DNA of 64,000 nt from Bacillus sp. NTK074B (GTDB lineage Bacteria > Bacillota > Bacilli > Bacillales > Bacillaceae_B). Of this stretch, positions 1 to 7,966 are shown one piece after another. Below the pieces are notes generated by a model. That model was not told the DNA's origin. It saw nothing but the letters and a program-made list of their open reading frames with translations, and ran no database searches. Where the stretch lies: NCBI RefSeq assembly GCF_017303375.1, contig NZ_JAFKOH010000003.1:341919-405918 (forward strand), in the 5' to 3' direction. Each line of letters starts with the position of its first letter. The stretch's first letter is position 1. The position numbers and the translations under genes are program-made.

Positions 1-254
1 TGGTGTCTCCGTTCCCTTCTAGGACGTTCCCCCGCCTCTCCATCGGATATTAGGGGGAATCGGAAATTCCCTTTTGGATATTGGTATGTCATCCTGGCTT
101 CTATATCCCTTGAATGATTGGGCCCTGCTATATGTTTACGTTCAGTCTTTTGCGGTTCGATTTGCTGAACATCATTGTCATTTTCGTCATAGTACTCTTC
201 AAATTGTTCTTCATCATCTGATAATTTACCAAATATTTTTTTAATCCAGCTCAC
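1..254 (-). CDS. sftA: DNA translocase SftA (FtsK/SpoIIIE family), N-terminal fragment
   Basis: Only the first ~85 codons are present; the gene runs off the left edge. The translation starts VSWIKKIFGKLSDDEE, is acidic, and contains MTYQYPKGNFRFPL near residue 60, which resembles the start of B. subtilis SftA (YtpS), a septum-associated DNA pump that clears chromosome arms before division. I prefer the GTG at 254 because the B. subtilis protein starts MSW and a partial Shine-Dalgarno (GAGTGAT) lies just upstream; ATG codons at 260 and 275 are in frame. ytpR lies upstream on the same strand as in B. subtilis, but a ~380 bp gap with a terminator separates them. The motor domain is outside the window. 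Confidence 0.75.
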   Translation of the reverse strand, partial: MSWIKKIFGKLSDDEEQFEEYYDENDNDVQQIEPQKTERKHIAGPNHSRDIEARMTYQYPKGNFRFPLISDGEAGERPRRERRH

Positions 255-424
255 AAACATCACTCTTTCTTTCATACTTACTATTTATTTTATCAGGTAA
301 AGAGAAAAATTCGAGTCATTTCGATAGATTAAGAGAATTGTTAAAGGATTGTGTCGAAACAAACATAGGTGTAAAGAGATTGTAATACGTTGGTTTATCA
401 AATGGGTGAGTGCTGGTTGATTTC

Positions 425-485
425 CGCTCCAGGTGCCCGCTTTCCGCGGGGCGTGAGTTGAGCACCTTCCGCTTCAATCAACTTA
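425..485. repeat. GC-rich intergenic hairpin repeat (short form)
   Basis: The arms GTTGATTTCCGCTCCAGGTG and GCACCTTCCGCTTCAATCAAC-like are inverted around a GCTTTCCGCGGGGCG core. The same TGATTTCCGCT and GCTTTCCGCGGGG words occur inside the miniature elements near 7.7 and 10.7 kb and in the repeat at 63.5 kb. It occupies the gap between sftA and ytpR; the rest of that gap (255-600) shows no gene. Confidence 0.6.
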
Positions 486-596
486 TAAAGTATCGATTAA
501 TACTTCGAAACTCTGTAAAATAACCCAATCATTCGTCGTATCGTTCAAATGTCCACTATTTTCATAAATCATAAAAACAAATTTAAAATAAACAAA

Positions 597-627
597 AAAA
601 CCTGAGCCCACACTCCGGACCCAGGTA
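597..627 (-). terminator. Rho-independent terminator after ytpR
   Basis: On the minus strand a GC stem (CCTGGGTCC with GGGCTCAGG, one mismatch) is followed by seven T residues, right after the ytpR stop codon. Confidence 0.75.
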
Positions 628-633
628 TACATT

Positions 634-1239
634 TTATGCTGTGAAAGGCTGACCTACTTGGTATGTATCTTCAAGAACGAGGATCCCTTTTTCTTGGGGG
701 GCATCGGGAAGTGCCAGTTCTTTGGCAGAACAGATCATGCCTGATGATGGCACTCCGCGAAGCTCTGCATCCTTGATGACCATTCCGCTTGGCATGACGG
801 CTCCCACTTTGGCGACAACGACTTTTTGTCCTTTGTCAACATTCGGTGCACCACAAACGATTTGCAGTGTTTCATCTCCAACATCGACTGTACAAATGTT
901 CAGTTTGTCCGCATTTGGATGCTTTTCTTTTTCAGATACGTAGCCGATAACAAATTTCGGTGAGAAGTCTGCTTCCAGTACTTCATCGAAACCGTTCTTC
1001 TTGATGGCTTCATTGATCAATTGAAGCTTTTCATCATTCATGTCGACTGGTCCCACTTCGCTTACATTCATATACTTTGAGGCATGGAATAGGTTATAAC
1101 CGAGTGTTTTCCCTGATTTCTCATCAAATAAACGCACAGCGTCTTCTTTTCTTTCGTGAAGAATGTCTCCTTCAAATCCCGGATCGAGTGTAACGATCAG
1201 AGTATCACCAATGCCTTCCAAGTTATAAAATACGTTCAT
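634..1239 (-). CDS. ytpR: YtpR family tRNA-binding domain protein
   Basis: A 201-residue protein. Residues ~95-200 form an OB-fold tRNA-binding domain of the EMAP-II/PheT-N type ([15 protein letters not shown], then IVCGAPNV and [12 protein letters not shown]). The first ~90 residues are the YtpR-specific part. The family resembles the N-terminal extension of the phenylalanyl-tRNA synthetase beta chain and is thought to bind tRNA or act as a trans-editing or chaperone factor; its real role is not settled. The start codon overlaps the ytpQ stop (TAATG) and follows a good Shine-Dalgarno, so it is translationally coupled to ytpQ. A terminator follows. Confidence 0.9.
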   Translation of the reverse strand: MNVFYNLEGIGDTLIVTLDPGFEGDILHERKEDAVRLFDEKSGKTLGYNLFHASKYMNVSEVGPVDMNDEKLQLINEAIKKNGFDEVLEADFSPKFVIGYVSEKEKHPNADKLNICTVDVGDETLQIVCGAPNVDKGQKVVVAKVGAVMPSGMVIKDAELRGVPSSGMICSAKELALPDAPQEKGILVLEDTYQVGQPFTA

Positions 1240-2048
1240 TATTTCTTCTCCCTTTCCTTCTTGCGATTTTTAGCCAAAATGAAGATCGGCTCCAATTCTC
1301 CTTCTTCATATACAAAGGATAATGCCGTAATCGGGACATTTCCTGTTGTAAAGAAACTCATGGTCATCTGAGCGAGTACATCGTAACCTGTTTCATTACG
1401 GATATCTCCTATGATCAATACATCCTGGTGCGGTACAGATACCGTCATCTCACCTTGAATATCCTTGCTTACTTGTTTTAAGAAGGCTTCATTCAGAATG
1501 CGACTTGCATCGTATCCATCATTATTGTTCAGAAAATAGAAGACGTTGCCTGCTACTTCATCCTGTTTCATGCCTGTCGGCAGACTTCTGACGTTGAAGA
1601 GGGCCGTTTCCTTCATTTGCTCGTGCGTCCATCCTTCGGCCTTTAGCATGTTTTCATCCAATAAGCGATAGGTTTTCCCTAAATCAACCGCATAGTAGAC
1701 TCGCGTTTCTGCTGTATGGTCATCGGTCACAAGGGCAAGTCCTTCATTGGATTCCGTTGCAAATGAGGTGGAGCGGATGACAGGAAAAACCTTTTTCTGA
1801 TTGTTGCCAAGGTCTGCTTCTGTCCCCATGACGTTTAAGGCTTCTTCTACATAATAAACTACTTCATCGATGATGGATTTATTGTTTTCCTTCCATTTGG
1901 ATACAATTGGCGGAAGAGCAACGGTGATGCCTTTTTTCGTTTCTGTGTTTTCAATCCTCAGTGAATCTTTATCACGATCATATGTAGTCGTGCGATTCGG
2001 TTTCTCTAATCGTTCTTGGAGTATGCCTTTTAGCTTTTTTATGTCCAA
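1239..2048 (-). CDS. ytpQ: DUF1444 family protein YtpQ
   Basis: A 269-residue protein matching the conserved Bacillus YtpQ (DUF1444) family of unknown function. The C-terminus is strongly basic ([10 protein letters not shown]). No signal peptide, membrane segment or catalytic motif is visible, so it is probably cytoplasmic. It begins with TTG, chosen because GGAGG sits seven bases upstream and no better in-frame ATG exists. It is the first gene of a two-gene unit with ytpR (one-base overlap). The ytpQ-ytpR pairing is conserved in bacilli and suggests a linked role. Confidence 0.88.
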   Translation of the reverse strand: MDIKKLKGILQERLEKPNRTTTYDRDKDSLRIENTETKKGITVALPPIVSKWKENNKSIIDEVVYYVEEALNVMGTEADLGNNQKKVFPVIRSTSFATESNEGLALVTDDHTAETRVYYAVDLGKTYRLLDENMLKAEGWTHEQMKETALFNVRSLPTGMKQDEVAGNVFYFLNNNDGYDASRILNEAFLKQVSKDIQGEMTVSVPHQDVLIIGDIRNETGYDVLAQMTMSFFTTGNVPITALSFVYEEGELEPIFILAKNRKKEREKK

Positions 2049-2171
2049 ATCTGATCCTCCTTTGATGGTACATTTATATAGAAAGTACTGATACTAAATC
2101 TTCGTTAGTCATTCACTTATAACATTTTACATCAAAACAGCGAGATTACAAAAGGATCCTGTTCATTTCGC

Positions 2172-2213
2172 CCAAAAAGAAAAGGGATCCCATGAACTCA
2201 GGGAACCCTTTTG
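2172..2213 (-). terminator. Rho-independent terminator after ytpP
   Basis: Minus-strand hairpin AAAAGGGTTCCCTG / ATGGGATCCCTTTT followed by TCTTTTT, just past the ytpP stop codon. Confidence 0.75.
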
Positions 2214-2218
2214 CTTAA

Positions 2219-2536
2219 TTATGAAGCGAACGTGTTCATAAATTCCTCGATTTGTTCTTTTGATTTCCGGTCCTTGCTTACGAAGCGTCCCAGTTCGCGA
2301 CCGTCACCGTATGCAATAAAGCTCGGGATTCCGAAGATATCGAGTTCAATGCACAGGTCGATGAATTGATCTCTGTCAACATATAGGAATGTATAGTCTG
2401 AATACTGACTTTCAATTTCCGGCAGGATCGGTTCAATGATCCGGCAATCAGGACACCAGTCTGCTGAAAACATGAATACATGCTTTCCGTTTTCTTTCAA
2501 CTCATGGAATTCTTCTACTGATTCCAGTTTACGCAT
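2219..2536 (-). CDS. ytpP: Thioredoxin family protein YtpP
   Basis: A 105-residue single thioredoxin fold. The active-site motif is WCPDC (Cys28, Cys31), followed by a cis-proline loop GIPSF near residue 75. The protein lacks a signal sequence, so it should act as a cytoplasmic thiol-disulfide reductase or low-molecular-weight-thiol exchange protein. Its ATG lies one base after the stop codon of the upstream EIIC gene and its ribosome site (GGGGG) lies inside that gene, so the two are translationally coupled. A terminator follows. Confidence 0.9.
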   Translation of the reverse strand: MRKLESVEEFHELKENGKHVFMFSADWCPDCRIIEPILPEIESQYSDYTFLYVDRDQFIDLCIELDIFGIPSFIAYGDGRELGRFVSKDRKSKEQIEEFMNTFAS

Positions 2537-2537
2537 A

Positions 2538-3569
2538 TTATTTGCCCCCTGTTTCTATCGTCATTTGATTAGGCTTGATCCAACCTAGTTTTCGCATATA
2601 TTCAGATAGTAACAGGCTTATGAATGCAGGTCCAACAAAATGCAACAGGAGGATTTTCATAGTGACATCCCAGCTGAATCCCATGGTTTTGTATGTCATG
2701 ATCTGACCTACGAATCCGCTGGTCCCCATCCCTGCTCCGGCTGCATTGTTTTCCATCAGCCAGATTGTCGTGCCGATGGGAGCGAGAATCATCCCCGCCA
2801 CTGTCGGTGGAATGAGGATAAGGGGATTGCGGACGATATTCGGGACTTGTAGCATGGATGTCCCGATGCCTTGGGCGAATAACCCGCCCACCCGGTTTTC
2901 CCGATAGCTGATGACCGCAAATCCGACCATCTGTGCCGCACACCCAATCGTCGCTGCCCCGGCAGCGACTCCGCTTAAGTCAAGCATGAGGGCAATGGCT
3001 GCACTCGAAATCGGCGCCGTCAATGCAAGACCCATAAGGGCGGCAACCAGGATCCCCATGATGATCGGTCTTTGTTCCGTTGCCCAACTGATCCAGCTGC
3101 CGAACATGCTCATGAAGTCAGCGATTCCCGGTCCGATCAAATAGGCGGTCGTAAAGCCTGCAAGGATCGTGACAAAAGGTGTAACGATGATATCTATTTT
3201 CGTTGTTTTACTGACAAGCTTTCCGACTTCGGTGGAAAGAACTGCGGCTACATAAGCTCCTGCAGGTCCACCAAGACTTGCCCCGGCAGCACCGGTGACG
3301 ACGGCAGCGAATAAAACGAGGGGCGGTGCGCCGAGACCAAAGGCAATCGCTACCCCAATGGCCGGGCCCATCAGGCTGATGGCAAGCCCACCCATGTCTA
3401 CGAAAAATTCACTTAATCCTGCGGGAAGGGGAAGCTGTTCTCCGATCGTCTTGATGATCAATCCGATGATCAATGAACTAAACAGGCCCAGTGCCATATA
3501 GCTTAATGCATCTATGAAATACGTTTTGGCTGACAACGTAATACCTTTCTTCTCTAAATATGCTTTCAT
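2538..3569 (-). CDS. PTS EIIC-type membrane protein, PfoR-like (PTS_EIIC_2)
   Basis: A 343-residue, very hydrophobic protein with about ten predicted membrane segments and Gly/Ala-rich stretches (SLGGPAGAYVAAVL, SSAAIALMLDLSGVAAGAA). It belongs to the stand-alone EIIC-like family that includes the clostridial PfoR protein. No EIIA or EIIB partner is nearby, so phosphotransfer-driven sugar uptake is not shown; it could be a sensor or a transporter of unknown substrate. The ATG at 3569 is preferred over an in-frame GTG at 3578 because GAGGAG lies eight bases before it. It forms a unit with ytpP. Confidence 0.75.
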   Translation of the reverse strand: MKAYLEKKGITLSAKTYFIDALSYMALGLFSSLIIGLIIKTIGEQLPLPAGLSEFFVDMGGLAISLMGPAIGVAIAFGLGAPPLVLFAAVVTGAAGASLGGPAGAYVAAVLSTEVGKLVSKTTKIDIIVTPFVTILAGFTTAYLIGPGIADFMSMFGSWISWATEQRPIIMGILVAALMGLALTAPISSAAIALMLDLSGVAAGAATIGCAAQMVGFAVISYRENRVGGLFAQGIGTSMLQVPNIVRNPLILIPPTVAGMILAPIGTTIWLMENNAAGAGMGTSGFVGQIMTYKTMGFSWDVTMKILLLHFVGPAFISLLLSEYMRKLGWIKPNQMTIETGGK

Positions 3570-3718
3570 GCACTTCACTCCTCTATGTACATTTTCTTTT
3601 ACTAGTGTAAAGACACATGTTTATTTTGTCTATCTTTTTTGCTTTTAAAGTACTATTGCTCTTCTATTTTGGAGTGATGGTTGTGCAGGGAGATATCGTA
3701 ATGAGGAGTTAGTAGCGC

Positions 3719-3769
3719 AAAAAAAAAGACCAAATCCTTCCTGCGTCAGCACTAAAGATCCGGTCTTTA
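3719..3769 (-). terminator. Terminator after the 3776-4279 lipoprotein gene
   Basis: Minus-strand stem AAAGACCGGATC with GGATTTGGTCTTT (small mismatches) followed by a run of T residues. Confidence 0.65.
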
Positions 3770-3775
3770 TATTAT

Positions 3776-4279
3776 CTATTTATGTTTAACTGATGCTGCC
3801 ATTTTCATCATCATTTCAGCGTTATCCGCCAAGTCTTTCATTTGTGATTGAGTCGTTACTTTCGTTCCGCCCACCCCAACGGTAAGTTCGTATTCTTCTG
3901 TATCTGGCAATTCTTTAATGACATAGTATCCTAAGCGGTCGTCTTCTTTGAAAGTCCCATTCTTTACGAGACTTTCTTTGTCATTGATGGCCATTTTATA
4001 TAGAAGTTCACTATCCTTATCCTCTTGAGGGTTTGTGAAAAGTATAAACGTATCAGAATCCTTTGAAATAATGATATTATAAGGAGATTCTTTTTCTATC
4101 TCAGCACCGAACGGCAGATAAAAGCTGATATTCCCAGCCTGTTCATCGGCTGCTTCATTTGAATTCAAAGCATCCTTCACCGCATTTGCCGTCCCCTCTT
4201 TTTCTTGATCGATTGTCGTATTGCATCCTGCTAATAAAAGCATAAGAATAAAGAAAATGATCGATGCTTTCGTCTTCAT
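3776..4279 (-). CDS. Hypothetical lipoprotein
   Basis: A 167-residue predicted lipoprotein. It has an N-terminal signal peptide ending in the lipobox LLAGC (Cys19), a charged linker, and a mixed alpha/beta domain (ISFYLPFGAEIEKESPYNIIISK, then a strand-rich centre). I do not recognise a named family and no catalytic signature is evident; it is likely anchored on the outer face of the membrane. The ATG at 4279 is chosen because MKTKAS gives a compact signal peptide and GGGAGG precedes it; an in-frame start at 4300 would add seven residues. It is a single-gene unit, divergent from ytoQ. Confidence 0.75.
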   Translation of the reverse strand: MKTKASIIFFILMLLLAGCNTTIDQEKEGTANAVKDALNSNEAADEQAGNISFYLPFGAEIEKESPYNIIISKDSDTFILFTNPQEDKDSELLYKMAINDKESLVKNGTFKEDDRLGYYVIKELPDTEEYELTVGVGGTKVTTQSQMKDLADNAEMMMKMAASVKHK

Positions 4280-4450
4280 CCTCCTATTTCCTCCCTTCAT
4301 GCCTAGGACCTACGCTTATGATACCCTCAGAAAGTCCCGATTGACAACCCTTCCAATAAGAAATTATACCTTTTTCATGGGAAATGTGGTTACATTATCA
4401 TCGAAAGGGTATTTATGATAAGATGACTAAAAACAGGAAGGTGAAAAGGA

Positions 4451-4897
4451 ATGGAATTTACCGTGTATTTAGCCGGAGAGATACATAGCTCCTGGAGGAA
4501 CGAATTGAAAGATAAAGCGAAAGCACTGAGACTCCCTATCCATTTCGTGGGTCCCATGGAAAATCATGACCGCTCGGATTCAATCGGGGAAGAAATCCTT
4601 GGTGAACAGCCTAATAAGATATTCCGTGATGAAGCTGCCTCACAAATTAATAATTTCCGCACTGAACTGCTGATGAAAAAATCGGATGTTGTAGTCGCTT
4701 TATTCGGCGAAGAATACAAGCAATGGAACACAGCAATGGATGCCAGCACAGCACTTGCATTACAAAAGCCCCTGATCCTCATACGACCCGAAAAACTTCA
4801 TCACCCATTGAAAGAGCTTTCAAATAAGGCTAACGTCACCGTTTCTTCCATCGACCAGGCACTAAAGGCTCTTTCATATGTTTTCGAAACGGAATGA
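4451..4897 (+). CDS. ytoQ: YtoQ family protein
   Basis: A 148-residue protein matching the conserved YtoQ family. The translation starts MEFTVYLAGEIHSSWR and has a Rossmann-like pattern (VVVALFGEEYKQWN, LQKPLILIRPEKLHHPLKEL) reminiscent of nucleoside 2-deoxyribosyltransferase-like folds, although the family has no proven activity. There is no signal peptide. A Shine-Dalgarno (GGAAGGTGAAAAGG) precedes the ATG, and a strong terminator follows, so it is monocistronic. B. subtilis has the same gene near ytpP and ytoP, supporting synteny. Confidence 0.88.
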   Translation: MEFTVYLAGEIHSSWRNELKDKAKALRLPIHFVGPMENHDRSDSIGEEILGEQPNKIFRDEAASQINNFRTELLMKKSDVVVALFGEEYKQWNTAMDASTALALQKPLILIRPEKLHHPLKELSNKANVTVSSIDQALKALSYVFETE

Positions 4898-4911
4898 TCA
4901 TTTTCTCTAAA

Positions 4912-4946
4912 GGCCCTGCAGTATCAATCCTGCAGGGCCTTTTTTC
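4912..4946 (+). terminator. Strong terminator after ytoQ
   Basis: An 11-bp stem (GGCCCTGCAG with CTGCAGGGCC) with a short loop is followed by six T residues. Confidence 0.9.
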
Positions 4947-5057
4947 CGAAAAAGCGAACACCTTCCAAAGACCTAAAAATTTTCATTATTTAAAAATAAT
5001 TTAATATTGGCAATCTATAGTCTTTTTATGTTATTATTAACAATTTGCAAACTTTTT

Positions 5058-5086
5058 TTGACTTTAAGAAAATATTAAAATATTAT
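5058..5086 (+). promoter_or_regulatory. Sigma-A promoter of dtpT
   Basis: TTGACT, a 17-bp spacer and TATTAT lie 26 bp before the dtpT start. An AT-rich AATTTTC word upstream (about 4978) is only a poor match to a CodY box. Confidence 0.65.
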
Positions 5087-5112
5087 AGTAAAAGAATAAG
5101 GGAGGTAGTAAC

Positions 5113-6606
5113 ATGTCATCAATGAATAAACAGAAAATTGTGGATAGTGTCCCTCAGAAAGGATTCTTCGGACATCCAAAGGGATTATTCACTTTATTCT
5201 TTACTGAATTTTGGGAGCGCTTTTCCTACTACGGAATGCGTGCCATCCTCGTATTCTACATGTACTATGAGGTTTCAAAAGGTGGACTGGGTCTAGAGGA
5301 AAACACGGCTTTAGCCATTATGTCCATTTATGGTTCACTCGTGTATATGTCCGGGGTCATCGGAGGCTGGTTGGCTGATAGGATATTCGGAACTTCGAAA
5401 GCCGTCTTCTTCGGTGGAATATTCATCATGTTTGGTCACATTGCTTTATCATTTCCAGGGAGCTTATCTCTGTTCTTCGTTTCAATGGTATTGATTGTTA
5501 TCGGAACAGGTTTATTAAAACCGAATGTTTCTACAGTTGTAGGTGAAATGTACAGTGAAAATGATCCCCGTCGTGATGCGGCATTCAGTATCTTCTACAT
5601 GGGTATCAACTTAGGTGCATTCATTGCGCCACTGATCGTAGGTAGTCTTATGGAATCAAAAGGTTTCCACTGGGGATTCGCAACTGCCGCGATCGGTATG
5701 TTCTTAGGTCTTGTCGTATTCCTACTGACAAAGAAAAAGAACCTCGGTCTTGCTGGTACATATGTGCCAAACCCTCTTAATGCCCGCGAAAAGAAAAAAT
5801 ACGGTCTTATCGTAGGGGCTGTCGCAGTAGCCTTGGCTATTATTTTAGGGACTACGATTCCAGCTGGTTTATTTACACTTAAGGTATTCATCAATATTGT
5901 CGGAATTTTTGGTATCGTCGTTCCAACCATTTACTTTATTGTGATGTACTATAGTCCAAAAACATCGGCGACGGAACGTTCGAGAGTACTTGCATACATT
6001 CCATTATTTATTTCTGCGGTTATGTTCTGGTCGATTCAGGAACAAGGATCCACTATTCTTGCCGCATATGCGGACAAGCGTACACAGCTTGATTTCCTTG
6101 GGATTTCCATCTCTCCTGCATGGTTCCAGTCATTAAATCCACTATTCATCATCCTGTTAGCTCCTGTATTTGCTTGGATGTGGGTAAAATTGGGTGACCG
6201 CCAGCCATCCATACCGAAGAAATTCTCATTCGGTCTTTTGTTTGCCGGATTATCTTTCTTAGTGATTCTGTTACCTGCCCAAATGGGGGGAGAAGATTCA
6301 CTTGTTAATCCACTTTGGCTCGTGCTAAGTTACTTCATCGTTGTTCTTGGGGAACTATGCCTATCGCCGGTTGGTCTTTCAGCTACAACGAAGCTTGCAC
6401 CTGAAGCATTCTCAGCTCAGACGATGAGTCTTTGGTTCCTTGCTTCTGCCGGTGCACAGGCTCTGAACGCTCAGCTTGTCCGTTTCTATTCACCGGAAAA
6501 TGAAACACTTTACTTTGGTTCAATCGGTGGAATGGCCATCGCGTTAGCGGTCATTTTATTCCTCATTTCGCCAATCATCCAACGTGCGATGAAAGGTGTA
6601 AAATAG
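5113..6606 (+). CDS. dtpT: Peptide MFS transporter (POT/PTR family) DtpT
   Basis: A 497-residue proton-coupled di-/tripeptide importer in the inner membrane. The POT signature is clear: the ExxER motif in helix 1 (EFWERFSYYGMRA, near residues 31-35), then GGWLADRIFG, the PTR2 signature region FSIFYMGINLGAF, and 12-14 hydrophobic helices along the length. The length is normal for the family. ATG follows GGGAGG at good spacing, with a consensus promoter just upstream and a terminator downstream. Together with pepV, ytoP and the secreted protease InhA in this window it fits a peptide-using lifestyle. Confidence 0.93.
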   Translation: MSSMNKQKIVDSVPQKGFFGHPKGLFTLFFTEFWERFSYYGMRAILVFYMYYEVSKGGLGLEENTALAIMSIYGSLVYMSGVIGGWLADRIFGTSKAVFFGGIFIMFGHIALSFPGSLSLFFVSMVLIVIGTGLLKPNVSTVVGEMYSENDPRRDAAFSIFYMGINLGAFIAPLIVGSLMESKGFHWGFATAAIGMFLGLVVFLLTKKKNLGLAGTYVPNPLNAREKKKYGLIVGAVAVALAIILGTTIPAGLFTLKVFINIVGIFGIVVPTIYFIVMYYSPKTSATERSRVLAYIPLFISAVMFWSIQEQGSTILAAYADKRTQLDFLGISISPAWFQSLNPLFIILLAPVFAWMWVKLGDRQPSIPKKFSFGLLFAGLSFLVILLPAQMGGEDSLVNPLWLVLSYFIVVLGELCLSPVGLSATTKLAPEAFSAQTMSLWFLASAGAQALNAQLVRFYSPENETLYFGSIGGMAIALAVILFLISPIIQRAMKGVK

Positions 6607-6614
6607 TTAATCGA

Positions 6615-6645
6615 ATCCCCTGAAGCATTTCAGGGGATCTTTTTG
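6615..6645 (+). terminator. Terminator after dtpT
   Basis: Stem ATCCCCTGAA / TTCAGGGGAT with a three-base loop and a CTTTTT tail. Confidence 0.85.
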
Positions 6646-6649
6646 TATT

Positions 6650-6678
6650 AAAAAAGAACCCCATTCAACACGGGGTTC
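6650..6678 (-). terminator. Terminator of the Cys-rich protein gene
   Basis: Minus-strand stem GAACCCCGTG / AATGGGGTTC followed by six T residues, immediately downstream of the 6687-6974 gene. Confidence 0.8.
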
Positions 6679-6686
6679 CACTACTC

Positions 6687-6974
6687 TTACCAGAAAAGTC
6701 CGCAGCCACAGCCGCAGCGCTTATGTCTTTTGCATCCGCATCTTTTGCGATTATCTTCGTCGCCTCTTCTGCCTCTGCATCCTGTCCCTCTGACGTTGTC
6801 CCTGCCGCAGCCACATCTTCTGCGATCATCATTCGCACCAAATAAGTTGCATCTCCTTCTGTCCCCAAACAGGAATTTATCCCAGTCACAACAGAAGTGG
6901 TTGTCACGGCAATCATCCCGGTGATCATCATCGCGACGTCCGCCAACCCGGTCGTTACAATAGTTGCATCCCAT
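6687..6974 (-). CDS. Small Cys/Arg/Asp-rich protein, possibly spore-associated
   Basis: A 95-residue protein I do not recognise. It begins MGCNYCNDRVGGRRDDDHR and is dominated by Cys, Arg, Asp and Gly, with roughly a dozen cysteines in CC, CGC and CGCGC clusters and an unusual C-terminus CGCGCGLFW. There is no signal peptide. Such composition is typical of disulfide or metal cross-linked spore coat or exosporium proteins, but this is inference. The start is firm: ATG lies eight bases after AAGGAGG, and a terminator follows the stop. Upstream ATGs in the same frame lack a ribosome site. It is monocistronic. Confidence 0.65.
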   Translation of the reverse strand: MGCNYCNDRVGGRRDDDHRDDCRDNHFCCDWDKFLFGDRRRCNLFGANDDRRRCGCGRDNVRGTGCRGRRGDEDNRKRCGCKRHKRCGCGCGLFW

Positions 6975-7095
6975 AAATTCTAACCTCCTTAGAAAGAATT
7001 TATCAGATAATAGAAAGTCTGATATACTCCATCCTATGAAGGACCGGTGAATTTGGTATGGGCCAAGTACCCTTCCGGGGCAAATCACTTTAAGA

Positions 7096-7620
7096 TTATT
7101 TTGTTTGGTATTGCCACTGACCGATCAGAAGCCCGACAACGTGACGGAACATTTCCTCTCTCGTTAAAAGACCATTGGTGAACACGCCGATGGCCCCTTC
7201 TTTCTTCCTGATTCCCGTTCTTTGAGTGTACTCATCCATCAGAGGGCCGAGTTCTTTCCCGGCTTTTATTTCATGGCTGATTTCCTTCGGGAGGGCAATC
7301 CTGGCACCGCCACCGATGATTTCAGTCCCATTCAGGTCTACAAGTGCGCCCCAGTTACAGACGAACATCCCATAGAGGGACTCACTCACTCCACCTTCAA
7401 GCCCTATCCCCACATCACTACCCGTGGTTTTAAGGACAATTTTGGCACGGTTTAATGCTCCTTCTATCGTCTCCTGGTCTGACATGGGCTGCTCGCTTAC
7501 ATGTGACTCCGTTTTGAGGCACTCGAAGTGAACCTCGCCGTATTGCCCCTTAAAAGCTTTTTGAATAGCCTGTACTTTTGCGGGGTTGGTGGTTCCGATT
7601 GCTACTTTCAACAAAATCAT
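7096..7620 (-). CDS. DUF84 family protein (probable inosine/xanthosine triphosphatase, YjjX-like)
   Basis: A 174-residue protein. The N-terminal KVAIGTTNPAKVQAIQKAF is the nucleotide-binding start typical of ITPase-fold proteins (compare YjjX), followed by SDVGIGLEGGV and GGGARIALPKEI, all DUF84 signatures. The family hydrolyses non-canonical purine triphosphates such as ITP and XTP, protecting the nucleotide pool; the exact substrate here is inferred. The annotated ATG sits directly against the AGAGG motif, so an in-frame TTG at about 7614 (seven bases from it) is a plausible alternative start. A terminator and a miniature element separate it from ytoP upstream. Confidence 0.82.
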   Translation of the reverse strand: MILLKVAIGTTNPAKVQAIQKAFKGQYGEVHFECLKTESHVSEQPMSDQETIEGALNRAKIVLKTTGSDVGIGLEGGVSESLYGMFVCNWGALVDLNGTEIIGGGARIALPKEISHEIKAGKELGPLMDEYTQRTGIRKKEGAIGVFTNGLLTREEMFRHVVGLLIGQWQYQTK

Positions 7621-7668
7621 ACCTCTCTTCTCGTCGGGCGCACTTTTGCCCTCTTATCTCTTTATAAA

Positions 7669-7701
7669 AAAGCTGTCTCAGCAATTGAATGAGACAGCTT
7701 T
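7669..7701 (-). terminator. Terminator after ytoP
   Basis: A perfect 12-bp stem AAAGCTGTCTCA / TGAGACAGCTTT. Read on the minus strand it is followed by TTTTTTAT. It lies ~265 bp past the ytoP stop, because a miniature element sits between them. Confidence 0.75.
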
Positions 7702-7714
7702 ACTCTATTTTTCA

Positions 7715-7953
7715 GGCTGTTTTCGTATACATTGTTGCTTTTGGATGTAGCGAGTGGCGGTTGATTTCCGCTACAGGTGCTCGCTTTCCGCGGGGCTGGC
7801 GGTGAGCCTCCTCGGCTTTTGTGAGGAGGCTCGGCCGAACGTCCGTGGAAAGCGGGACTGTTCCCTTCACCCTCCTGCACCACACCCTATAAGACAGAGC
7901 ATTCCCAAATCTTAGTCTGTATATGAATAGCAACAATCTTTGGGAAAACAGCC
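7715..7953. mobile_element. MITE-like miniature element, copy A (239 bp)
   Basis: The ends are inverted: GGCTGTTTTCGTATACATTG on the left and, reverse-complemented, GGCTGTTTTCCCAAAGATTG on the right. It is flanked by the direct repeats ATTTTTCA and ATTTTTTA (7 of 8 identical). The middle has GC-rich hairpin arms (GAGCCTCCTCGGCTTTTG, TGAGGAGGCTCGGCC). It is a deletion form of the copies at 10.7 and 58.4 kb and has no coding capacity. Confidence 0.8.
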
Positions 7954-7966
7954 ATTTTTTAAAAAA

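Noticed and set aside
4970..5000. CodY box before dtpT
   Set aside because: About 10 of 15 positions match AATTTTCWGAAAATT, which is expected by chance in such AT-rich DNA.
6665..6946. Alternative frame over the Cys-rich gene (Ala/Asp/Thr-rich reading)
   Set aside because: It lacks a ribosome site; the overlapping 6687-6974 frame has AAGGAGG at ideal spacing and a terminator right after its stop.
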